DNA from: an uncultured bacterium
Lineage (GTDB): Bacteria; Actinomycetota; Aquicultoria; SKW223
Assembly (NCBI GenBank): GCA_938042205.1
Contig: CALIRS010000177.1
Coordinates: 1-6,531 of the forward strand
Direction: 5' to 3'
Length of the DNA stretch: 6,531 bases
Position numbers and translations under genes: made by a program. Shown piece by piece: positions 1-6,382 of this stretch. Under the pieces are notes generated by a model, which worked only from the letters and a program-made list of their open reading frames with translations, ran no database searches and had not been told where the DNA came from. Each line of letters opens with the position of its first letter. Position 1 is the stretch's first letter.

Positions 1-2012
1 AAACTTCTCTTATAGAAGGAATAATGTATCTAACCGGTGCTACCAAAAGACTTGGAAAAGTTGAAGATGCCACTTCGATTCTTGACTTCGAACCAGAAGA
101 ACACGAAAGGCAAATTTCCATTCGAGCATCAATAGCTCCCGTTTTTTTTGAAAAACACAAGTTAAATTTTATCGACACTCCTGGTTACGCCGACTTCGTA
201 GGTGAAGTGTATGCAGCATTAAACGCAGCTGACGTAGTTCTCATAGTAGTTGATGCTATCTCGGGAGTGCAGGTTCAAACAGACAAAGTATGGTCAATTG
301 CTACACATTTACCAAAAGCTTTTTTCATAAACAAGCTCGATAAACCTGACGCAGATTTTGAGTCAACTTTACAAAATATAAAAGAATTTTTCCCCGGCGT
401 AAATATAGTAGTGCTCACGTTTCCAATCGGTAAAGGGCTTTCTCTTCAGGGAGTGGTTAATGTTATTGAAATGAAAGCCTACATTGAAAAAGATGGTCAG
501 ATTTCGGAAGCTGAAATCCCTGAGGAATTGAGACCAAAAACAGAAGCCTACCGCGAACAACTGATGGAAATTGCTGCAGAAGGAGATGATGAAACACTTG
601 AAAAATACCTCGAAAAAGGGACTTTGTCCGACGAAGAGATAACCCGCGCATTTAAAGAAGGATTTAAGAATTCGCTGATTGTACCGGTATTTGCAGGTTC
701 TGCGACCAATCTATCAGGAATTACGGCAATGCTTAAAGATATCACTGTATTCTTTCCTTCCCCGCTTGATAGAAAGATAATTGTAAAATCAGGAGAAGAA
801 AAGAAAGAAATTACCCCCTCTTTAGAAGGGGAAACTTTAGCCTATGTTTTTAAAACTACTGCCGATCCCTATGTAGGTCGTCTCAACTTTGTCAGAGTAT
901 TTTCAGGAAAGATAAAAGCTGAATCATCAATTTACAATATTTCCTCAGGCAAAAAAGAAAGAATTGGTCACATTTATGAAACTCGAGGTAAAGAACAAAA
1001 AGAAGTACCTGAGATAATTTGTGGCGATATTGGAACTATTCCTAAGTTGTCTGAAACGAAAACTGGTGACACTCTTCACTCAGAAACTATTTCATATACT
1101 TTCGCGGCTCTGGAACCGCCTTCACCTGTATTTTCAGTAGCTGTTGAACCAAAATCTAAAGGTGACGAAGAAAAGCTTTCGACCAGTTTAACCAGGCTCG
1201 CTGAGGAAGACCCAACCATTCAGATTTACCGTGACCCGGAAAGCAAACAGATTATAGTTTCCGGACTCGGGGACCTCCATCTCGAAATACTTATCGAAAT
1301 GCTTAAAAGAAAGTTCAATATCGACGCAGAAGTTTCTGAACCTAAAATCCCGTACCGTGAAACCATCAAAGCGAAGGCAAGGGCGCAGGGTAAATACAAG
1401 CGCCAGTCAGGAGGAAGAGGTCAGTATGGAGATGTCTGGCTCGAAGTTGAACCTCTCGAAAGAGGTGCTGGTTACGAATTTGTCGATAAAATAGTCGGCG
1501 GTGTGGTACCCAAAAATTATATTCCAGCGGTGGAAAAAGGCGTAAAAGAAGCGATGCAATCCGGTATTCTTGCAGGTTTTCCGGTCATTGACATTCGAGT
1601 TACTCTCTATGATGGCACCCATCATCCTGTGGATTCTTCAGACATGGCTTTTAAGATTGCTGGCTCCATGGGCTTTAAAAACGCTGCCAGTGCGGCACAG
1701 CCAACTATACTGGAACCGATAGCAAGTCTTGAAGTCATGGTCCCTGAAAAGTATATGGGTGATGTCATGGGACACTTATCAGGGAAAAGAGGCAAAATAC
1801 TTGGAATGGAGTCTAAAGGAAAATATGAAGTGGTAAAAGCACTTGTTCCTCTTGCTGAAATTACCCGCTATGCTACCGAACTCAGGTCCATAACCCACGG
1901 TGAAGGTTCATTTACCATGGAATTTTCTCACTATGACGAAGCTCCTTACGAAATCCAGCAAAAAATAATTGAAAAAGTCAAAAAAGATAAAGTAGAAAGC
2001 CAAAAAACATAA
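1..2012 (+). CDS. fusA: EF-G-like translational GTPase (EF-G-2 subgroup), 5'-truncated by window edge
   Basis: A ribosomal translocase-type GTPase acting in the cytosol. The reading frame is open from base 3 and begins in the P-loop: the first residues TSL follow what would be GK, so about 20 N-terminal residues lie outside. The ATG at base 24 is internal. Counting Thr at base 3 as residue 1, switch I reads ERQISI (35-40), switch II DTPGYADF (58-65), the G4 motif NKLD (110-113) and G5 SAT (about 232-234). A G' insert of normal size separates G4 and G5. Domain II (about 275-360), III (370-440), IV with GGRGQYGD and HHPVDSSD (450-565) and V (570-645) are complete, ending EFSHYDE. Total length would be about 690, normal for EF-G. 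Canonical EF-G has GIT and GHVDF; the Ser and Tyr here fit the EF-G-2 paralogue (Thermus EF-G-2 type, from memory). It may supplement or specialise translocation rather than be the main EF-G. Family is certain; the subgroup is likely. Confidence 0.95.
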   Translation, partial: TSLIEGIMYLTGATKRLGKVEDATSILDFEPEEHERQISIRASIAPVFFEKHKLNFIDTPGYADFVGEVYAALNAADVVLIVVDAISGVQVQTDKVWSIATHLPKAFFINKLDKPDADFESTLQNIKEFFPGVNIVVLTFPIGKGLSLQGVVNVIEMKAYIEKDGQISEAEIPEELRPKTEAYREQLMEIAAEGDDETLEKYLEKGTLSDEEITRAFKEGFKNSLIVPVFAGSATNLSGITAMLKDITVFFPSPLDRKIIVKSGEEKKEITPSLEGETLAYVFKTTADPYVGRLNFVRVFSGKIKAESSIYNISSGKKERIGHIYETRGKEQKEVPEIICGDIGTIPKLSETKTGDTLHSETISYTFAALEPPSPVFSVAVEPKSKGDEEKLSTSLTRLAEEDPTIQIYRDPESKQIIVSGLGDLHLEILIEMLKRKFNIDAEVSEPKIPYRETIKAKARAQGKYKRQSGGRGQYGDVWLEVEPLERGAGYEFVDKIVGGVVPKNYIPAVEKGVKEAMQSGILAGFPVIDIRVTLYDGTHHPVDSSDMAFKIAGSMGFKNAASAAQPTILEPIASLEVMVPEKYMGDVMGHLSGKRGKILGMESKGKYEVVKALVPLAEITRYATELRSITHGEGSFTMEFSHYDEAPYEIQQKIIEKVKKDKVESQKT

Positions 2013-2018
2013 ACAACT

Positions 2019-2672
2019 CTAAACGACCACCCTCCTGACACCATCGTAACCAAAGTACAAAGCCAGCATAATTAAAAAGATTCCACAGAGGATGTAAACA
2101 GCTTTTAGCAAATTTTCGCCGCTTTTTTTCCTTCCAAAATGAACCCCTGCTGAAATGAGGCCATACCAGAGAAAATCTGCCGATATGTGTCCAACGAAAA
2201 AAGCAACTACGTTCAGATACCCTTGAACTATGGCTCTTGAGAGAAAAGCACTACCTATGGTAAGCCACCAGATTAGCCAGTAAGGATTAGAAAGACTAAC
2301 TACTGCACCTTTAAGCATGAGAGAGCCTGCAGAACCCGAGTTTCCGTCTATATTTCTATTATCACTCCTTGAAATTACTTTCATGCCTGACACATTTCTT
2401 AGCGTGGTTATACCCATATATAGAAGCACTACACTACCTGCAATACCAGTAATTACCATTATCAGATCAGTCTTCAGGTAGCTTGAAATTCCTGAAAGAA
2501 GAATAAATGTTAATCCCATTTCCAGTCCGCTGTGACCTGAAATTAAAAGGGGACCGGCAATCGGTCCCTTCCTGACGCTTTCAGCTACCGTCACTGTCAA
2601 GAGAGGACCAGGCGCCAGGGCTCCTGAAAAAGCAGTAATAAAACTTCCAATAAAGACCAAGATATAGGTCAA
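2019..2672 (-). CDS. LysE/RhtB-family amino-acid exporter
   Basis: A 217-residue inner-membrane protein of the LysE translocator family, which exports amino acids or small metabolites using ion gradients; the substrate cannot be told from sequence. Hydrophobic segments lie at about 3-25, 38-62, 68-90, 120-145, 150-175 and 188-210, giving the usual five to six spans. Family marks are APGP at 20-23 near the end of helix 1, the GHSGLEMG stretch at 46-53, and SNPYWLIWW at 128-136. A hydrophilic, Ser/Asn-rich loop at about 98-118 separates the halves, as is usual. The start is TTG: it lies 7 nt after an AAGGAG site and directly follows the upstream protease stop (1 base between), so the two are almost certainly co-transcribed and translationally coupled. 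Its 3' end faces the EF-G-like gene. A GC-rich hairpin lies inside its early codons. Confidence 0.9.
   Translation of the reverse strand: MTYILVFIGSFITAFSGALAPGPLLTVTVAESVRKGPIAGPLLISGHSGLEMGLTFILLSGISSYLKTDLIMVITGIAGSVVLLYMGITTLRNVSGMKVISRSDNRNIDGNSGSAGSLMLKGAVVSLSNPYWLIWWLTIGSAFLSRAIVQGYLNVVAFFVGHISADFLWYGLISAGVHFGRKKSGENLLKAVYILCGIFLIMLALYFGYDGVRRVVV
2550..2568 (-). other. Intragenic GC-rich hairpin followed by a short T run, within the exporter gene
   Basis: On the - strand GGGACCG and CGGTCCC form a perfect 7-bp stem around a 5-nt loop, followed by C, TTTT, AA and TTT (2549 downwards). It encodes the GPIAGP segment of the exporter (residues 36-41). The shape resembles a weak intrinsic terminator or attenuator about 100 nt into the gene. 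The T run is broken and the sequence is also explained by coding for a repeated Gly-Pro, so a function is only possible. Confidence 0.35.
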
Positions 2673-2673
2673 A

Positions 2674-3504
2674 CTATTTCTCCTTGCCCTCCTTGAAGTG
2701 ATAAGGTCCTGGAATATACTGAACAGAAGGTCTCATTGAAGGAGCTTGAGGATAAAGATGCATCAGGGAATAGATTTCTGGTGGCACATTACAGGAGATA
2801 GGAAGTCCTAATTTAATCGCTTCATCACATGTAACTGGATAATCGTGAGTATATCTCCCTTCAGTAAGACCTCTGGCTATATTGACTGCTTTCTCTTCAT
2901 TCATTCTATCTTTCAACAGGCTGTAAACAAATTCATACACCTGTTTCATTGCTTTTTCAGCAATATCCCCAAGGATCAGAGTCCTATCATCAACATTGTT
3001 CAGATTCTTCCTTTCAATTGTTTTCAAAATGGAAACTGCAGGATATTCACCTACCTGAGGATCTACCGGACCAAGAACCGCATTTTCATCCATCACTATC
3101 TCATCGGCAGCCAGGGCAATCAATGTCCCCCCTGATAATGCATAATGCGGGATAAACACAGTAACTTTCGAAGGATGCTTTTTAAGAGCCAGCGCGATTT
3201 GCTCAGAAGCAAGAACCAACCCTCCGGGTGTATGAAGAATAAGGTCTATCGGCTTGTCATCAGGTGTCATCCTTATAGCTCTCAGTACCTCTTCGGAATC
3301 TTCAATGTTAATAAACCTGAAAAAAGGAAGTCCCAGGAGTGAAAGGATTTCCTGCCGGTGGATCATAGCAATTACTCTTGTTTTTCTTTTTTCTTCCATA
3401 TAGCGGAAGAAGCGAATTCTTCTTGCTTCAAGCATGCGTTGCTTGAACATGGGCATTAATGCCATTATTAAAAAAAGTAACCAGAAAAGCTCAAAAACTG
3501 ACAC
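2674..3504 (-). CDS. Membrane-anchored SDH-family (ClpP/SppA-fold) serine protease
   Basis: A 276-residue protein of the serine dehydrogenase proteinase-like family (SDH_sah, Clp/crotonase fold), related to SppA and NfeD-type membrane proteases. An N-terminal hydrophobic segment (about 3-20) is followed by a very basic stretch (21-43), so by the positive-inside rule the protease domain should face the cytosol. Core motifs: HTPGG (91-95), the oxyanion-hole loop equivalent to SppA/ClpP S-P-G-G; LSGGT with the likely nucleophile Ser124; GPVDPQ (145-150); and THDYP (219-223), characteristic of this family. The general base is not assigned. The C-terminus is polar and Pro-rich (about 240-276). The start is GTG with AGGGAG 8 nt upstream; the frame upstream reaches a TAA without an ATG. 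It follows the Clp ATPase by 57 bases and overlaps the exporter's ribosome-binding site, suggesting one operon. Members are thought to degrade membrane or signal-type peptides; the substrate here is unknown. Confidence 0.88.
   Translation of the reverse strand: MSVFELFWLLFLIMALMPMFKQRMLEARRIRFFRYMEEKRKTRVIAMIHRQEILSLLGLPFFRFINIEDSEEVLRAIRMTPDDKPIDLILHTPGGLVLASEQIALALKKHPSKVTVFIPHYALSGGTLIALAADEIVMDENAVLGPVDPQVGEYPAVSILKTIERKNLNNVDDRTLILGDIAEKAMKQVYEFVYSLLKDRMNEEKAVNIARGLTEGRYTHDYPVTCDEAIKLGLPISCNVPPEIYSLMHLYPQAPSMRPSVQYIPGPYHFKEGKEK
2680..2685 (-). promoter_or_regulatory. Ribosome-binding site of the LysE-type gene, inside protease codons
   Basis: AAGGAG on the - strand, 7 nt before the TTG start at 2672. 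It lies in the last codons of the upstream protease. A second Shine-Dalgarno-like run, AAGGAGGG, sits at 2687-2694, too far for ideal spacing. This site is what supports the unusual TTG start over internal ATG codons. Confidence 0.8.
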
Positions 3505-3546
3505 CTGGGTAACTCCCTGAGTATTTTTCAGCCCATTTTACCAGGT
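3503..3546 (-). promoter_or_regulatory. Leader of the protease gene: ribosome-binding site in an inverted repeat that covers the GTG start
   Basis: Within the 57-base gap after the Clp ATPase stop, the - strand carries ACCTGGTAA (3546-3538) and its complement TTACCCAGGT (3512-3503), a 9-bp stem with one bulged C. The ribosome-binding site AGGGAG (3518-3513), 8 nt before the start, lies in the 25-nt loop at the base of the 3' arm, and the first two bases of the GTG codon are paired in the stem. This could restrain translation initiation. No T run follows, so it is not a typical terminator. The ribosome-binding site is firm; the structure's role is inference. Confidence 0.45.
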
Positions 3547-3560
3547 CAAAATATTATCAA

Positions 3561-6239
3561 TTAACCTGATATCTTTTTTTCTTTTTGTTTCTTTCTTTCC
3601 CTGGTTTTTCCTTTTGTTGTAGCCACGAAAATATTCTTATCTTCTTCAAAATCAATGATTACCTGGTCACCTTCTTTAAACTTACCTTGAAGAAGCATTT
3701 CTGAAAGCTTATTCTCGATTCTTTTCCGAATAGTCCTCTTCAAGGGCCTGGCTCCATATTGGGGATCATAACCTTCTTCAATCAAAGCTTCTTTTGCTTT
3801 ATGTGTTAACTCTAATTCAATCGCCTGTCCATGCAATTTCCTTCTGACATCTTCCAGCATCAGTTCAATAATCTTTTCAATATCCTCCTTTAAAAGCGCG
3901 TGAAACACAACAATTTCATCGATACGATTTAGAAGTTCAGGCCTGAAAGCATTCTTAACCAGACTTAGAACCTGTTCCTTCATCTTTTCATAAGCTGTGG
4001 TATCTTTGCTTTCTTTCTTTGCATAGTCTTGAATAATATGACTTCCAATGTTTGAGGTCATAATGATTAAAGTATTTTTGAAATCAACAGTTCTCCCTTT
4101 TGCATCCGTAAGGCGCCCATCATCAAGAATCTGAAGCAGCACGTTAAAAACATCGGGGTGCGCCTTTTCAATTTCATCAAGAAGTATCACGCTGTACGGT
4201 CTTCTTCTTATCGCCTCAGTAAGTTGACCGCCTTCTTCATATCCTACGTAGCCCGGAGGAGAACCAACCAGCCTGGAAACAGTATGTTTTTCCATGTACT
4301 CAGACATATCAAGTCTTACCATGGCATCCTCATGTCCAAATAAGAACTCCGCCAAGGCTCTGGCAAGTTCAGTCTTTCCAACCCCAGTAGGACCAAGAAA
4401 GAGAAAGGATCCTATCGGTCTGTTTGGATCTTTAAGACCTGCCATTGCTCTTCTGACAGCTTCAGATACCGCAATAACTGCCTCATGTTGACCAACAATT
4501 CTTCTGTGGAGAGCTTCTTCCATTTTTAAATACTTCTGGATTTCTTCTTCCACAAGTTTTTTTACCGGGATTCCCGTCCATTCTGAAACCACTTCCGCTA
4601 TATCTTCAGCAGTAACCACACCGTAACCACGCCCCTGTTTCTCCTGCCACTCTTTAACTGCCTTTTCATAATCCTCACGTTTCTTCTTAACCTCATCTCT
4701 CAGGTAAGCCGCCTTTTCGTAATCTTCTGCTCTGGTAGCAGCCTCTTTCTCGGACTCAAGTTTTTCAATTTCTTCTTCCATAGCTTTGAGGTCAGGTGGT
4801 TGAGCGGTGCTCCTTAAACGCACCTTAGAAGCTGCTTCATCCATCAGGTCTATCGCTTTGTCAGGTAGATATCTATCGGAAATGTACTTATCAGAAAGGT
4901 TTGCAGATGCAGTTATTGCTTCGTCTGTGATTTTTACTCTGTGATGTGCTTCATATCTATCCCTGAGCCCTTTTAAAATATTTATCGTCTGCTCAAGAGT
5001 AGGTTCAGAAACAAAAATCGGCTGGAATCTTCTCTCAAGAGCTGCGTCTCTTTCAACATATTTCCGATATTCATCAAGAGTAGTAGCACCAATAACGTGC
5101 AGTTCTCCTTTCGCAAGGGAAGGTTTAAGCATATTTCCAGCATCGATTGCACCTTCTGCTGCCCCTGCGCCAACCACCGTATGCAGTTCATCAATAAAAA
5201 TAATAAGTTCATCAGAATTCTCTCGAATTTCGTCAATGATTCTTTTCATTCTTTCCTCAAACTCACCTCTATATTTGGTACCGGCAACTACTCCTCCTAA
5301 ATCAAGCTGGATTACTCTTTTGTTTCTAAGAACTTCGGGAACTTCTCCGCTTATTATCCGCTGAGCCAACCCTTCGACAATGGCTGTTTTTCCAACCCCG
5401 GGTTCCCCAATAAGTACCGGATTGTTTTTTGTACGTCTTGAAAGTATCCTTATCATCCTGTCAATTTCATTCTCCCTGCCGATTACCGGATCAAGCTTGC
5501 CCTGACGTGCAAGATCAGTCAAGTCTCTTGAAAATTGATCAACTACAGGAGTCTTGGAATAACTTTTGATCGATACCTTTCCGCTTCCTGAGATTCTGGA
5601 AAGCTCATTTTCGATTTTTTCAATACTTACCCCAGATTCTTTAAGAATTCTTGCTGCTGGACTTTCGCCTTCCCCTATAATTCCTAAAAGGATATGTTCA
5701 GGCCCTATATATGTATCCCCGATCGAGCGAGAAATTTCAAAAGCCATTTCCAATGCTCGCTTTGCCCTTGGAGTAAGTGTAATTTCCGTTATTTCACGCG
5801 GACTTTCAGGTATGAGCTCCTGTCTTACTTTTTCTTTAATAGAGTTAGTATTAATTCCTGCTTCTTCAAGTAATTCTGTTGCCAGATTGTGGTTGCTCAA
5901 TACACCCATGAGTAAGTGTTCAGCTCCCAGAAAGTCATGATTTAACTCAATTGCAATTTCTCTAGCTGCCTCCAATGCCTTTTTGCCTGATTCAGAGAGA
6001 TAAGAAAGAATATCCCTTTTCCGAGTTCTTTCAGGTACTTCTCCTGTTCCAAAAAAACTGTTAAACAGTCTATCGATGTCAGGCCAGCCTGTTTTAAAGT
6101 CAAAATAGCCAACATCATGAGCCAATCCCTCTTGACGAGCACAAACCTCACAAAGATGTCGTATTTCGGTTCTGTTATTGATTATCTTGGTATGCTTTAT
6201 CGTAGCTTCTCTTTTCAGACACACATCACATAAAGCCAT
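3561..6239 (-). CDS. clpC: ClpC/ClpE-type AAA+ ATPase with N-terminal zinc finger and no visible ClpP-docking loop
   Basis: A cytosolic Hsp100 ring ATPase that unfolds or remodels proteins. It has 892 residues, longer than usual ClpC (about 810-850). Order: zinc finger with Cys4, Cys7, Cys30, Cys33, like ClpE and McsA; linker (40-75); two Clp_N repeats (about 78-142 and 153-217); AAA-1 with GEPGVGKT (278-285), Walker B IDELH (349-353), pore loop KYRG (322-325), arginine pair 403-404; short coiled middle domain with UVR motif (about 484-535); AAA-2 with GPTGVGKT (616-623), LLDEIEKAH (686-694), pore loop GYVG (663-666), FRPELLNR (765-772), sensor-2 GAR (829-831); and a Lys/Arg-rich tail. Both ATPase sites look intact. 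Between TSN (728-730) and FRPE no IGF/VGF-like tripeptide is seen, and SHIIQ resembles ClpB. So a ClpP partnership is doubtful. It heads the cluster with the protease and exporter. No ctsR, mcsA or mcsB gene is adjacent. The start is ATG with GGAGGTG upstream. Confidence 0.95.
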   Translation of the reverse strand: MALCDVCLKREATIKHTKIINNRTEIRHLCEVCARQEGLAHDVGYFDFKTGWPDIDRLFNSFFGTGEVPERTRKRDILSYLSESGKKALEAAREIAIELNHDFLGAEHLLMGVLSNHNLATELLEEAGINTNSIKEKVRQELIPESPREITEITLTPRAKRALEMAFEISRSIGDTYIGPEHILLGIIGEGESPAARILKESGVSIEKIENELSRISGSGKVSIKSYSKTPVVDQFSRDLTDLARQGKLDPVIGRENEIDRMIRILSRRTKNNPVLIGEPGVGKTAIVEGLAQRIISGEVPEVLRNKRVIQLDLGGVVAGTKYRGEFEERMKRIIDEIRENSDELIIFIDELHTVVGAGAAEGAIDAGNMLKPSLAKGELHVIGATTLDEYRKYVERDAALERRFQPIFVSEPTLEQTINILKGLRDRYEAHHRVKITDEAITASANLSDKYISDRYLPDKAIDLMDEAASKVRLRSTAQPPDLKAMEEEIEKLESEKEAATRAEDYEKAAYLRDEVKKKREDYEKAVKEWQEKQGRGYGVVTAEDIAEVVSEWTGIPVKKLVEEEIQKYLKMEEALHRRIVGQHEAVIAVSEAVRRAMAGLKDPNRPIGSFLFLGPTGVGKTELARALAEFLFGHEDAMVRLDMSEYMEKHTVSRLVGSPPGYVGYEEGGQLTEAIRRRPYSVILLDEIEKAHPDVFNVLLQILDDGRLTDAKGRTVDFKNTLIIMTSNIGSHIIQDYAKKESKDTTAYEKMKEQVLSLVKNAFRPELLNRIDEIVVFHALLKEDIEKIIELMLEDVRRKLHGQAIELELTHKAKEALIEEGYDPQYGARPLKRTIRKRIENKLSEMLLQGKFKEGDQVIIDFEEDKNIFVATTKGKTRERKKQKEKKISG

Positions 6240-6250
6240 TTCTTTTCAAG

Positions 6251-6257
6251 CACCTCC
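6251..6257 (-). promoter_or_regulatory. Ribosome-binding site of the Clp ATPase gene
   Basis: GGAGGTG on the - strand, a near-complete anti-Shine-Dalgarno match, 11 nt before the ATG at 6239. The spacing is slightly long. It supports the start that includes the zinc finger, so Cys4 and Cys7 belong to the protein. Confidence 0.75.
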
Positions 6258-6296
6258 AGATTTGTAGGATAGTATCATATTTTTAAAATTGTTTAA

Positions 6297-6325
6297 ATAT
6301 TAACATAACTCCTTAGTTTATTCAA
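6297..6325 (-). promoter_or_regulatory. Candidate sigma-70-type promoter for the Clp ATPase gene
   Basis: In the 143-base leader between the TPR gene stop and the Clp start, the - strand has TTGAAT (6325-6320), a 17-nt spacer and TAATAT (6302-6297), each 4 of 6 to consensus, in AT-rich sequence. A TATGAT at 6279-6274 is an alternative -10 without a good -35. No CIRCE-type or CtsR-type heat-shock operator was recognised in this leader. Support is by eye only. Confidence 0.35.
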
Positions 6326-6382
6326 TTCCAGAAAGGAATGCTTTTGTAATACCCAATCTATTTCCCCTCTGTACAGATATTT

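Noticed and set aside
24..26. ATG as the start of the EF-G-like gene
   Set aside because: The frame is open upstream to the window edge and the upstream codons encode the P-loop TSL and helix that EF-G proteins have; no ribosome-binding site is needed there. The true start is outside the window.
2005..2050. Bidirectional terminator between the convergent EF-G-like and exporter genes
   Set aside because: Only 6 bases separate the stops and no stem of useful length could be found around them; the T-rich stretch on the - strand lacks a preceding hairpin.
3520..3549. Promoter (TTGACC with an AATACT-like -10, 18-nt spacer) between the Clp ATPase and protease genes
   Set aside because: The -10 is poor and transcription would begin almost at the ribosome-binding site; read-through from the ATPase gene is simpler.
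5566..5940. 124-codon + strand open frame opposite the Clp ATPase
   Set aside because: It is antisense to well-conserved Clp_N and linker coding sequence, has no recognisable family features, and is best explained as a shadow frame. The same holds for the other short frames opposite the EF-G, protease and Clp genes.
6325..6339. Hairpin ATTCC/GGAAT upstream of the candidate Clp promoter, as terminator of the TPR gene
   Set aside because: Only 5 bp, AT-rich, and no T run follows on the - strand.
6368..6377. 10-bp perfect palindrome TCTGTACAGA downstream of the TPR gene
   Set aside because: A palindrome of this size is expected about once per kilobase by chance and it is not placed at a recognisable promoter.
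6240..6382. CIRCE or CtsR heat-shock operator upstream of the Clp ATPase
   Set aside because: Neither the TTAGCACTC/GAGTGCTAA inverted repeat nor the GGTCAAA direct repeat was found in the leader on either strand.
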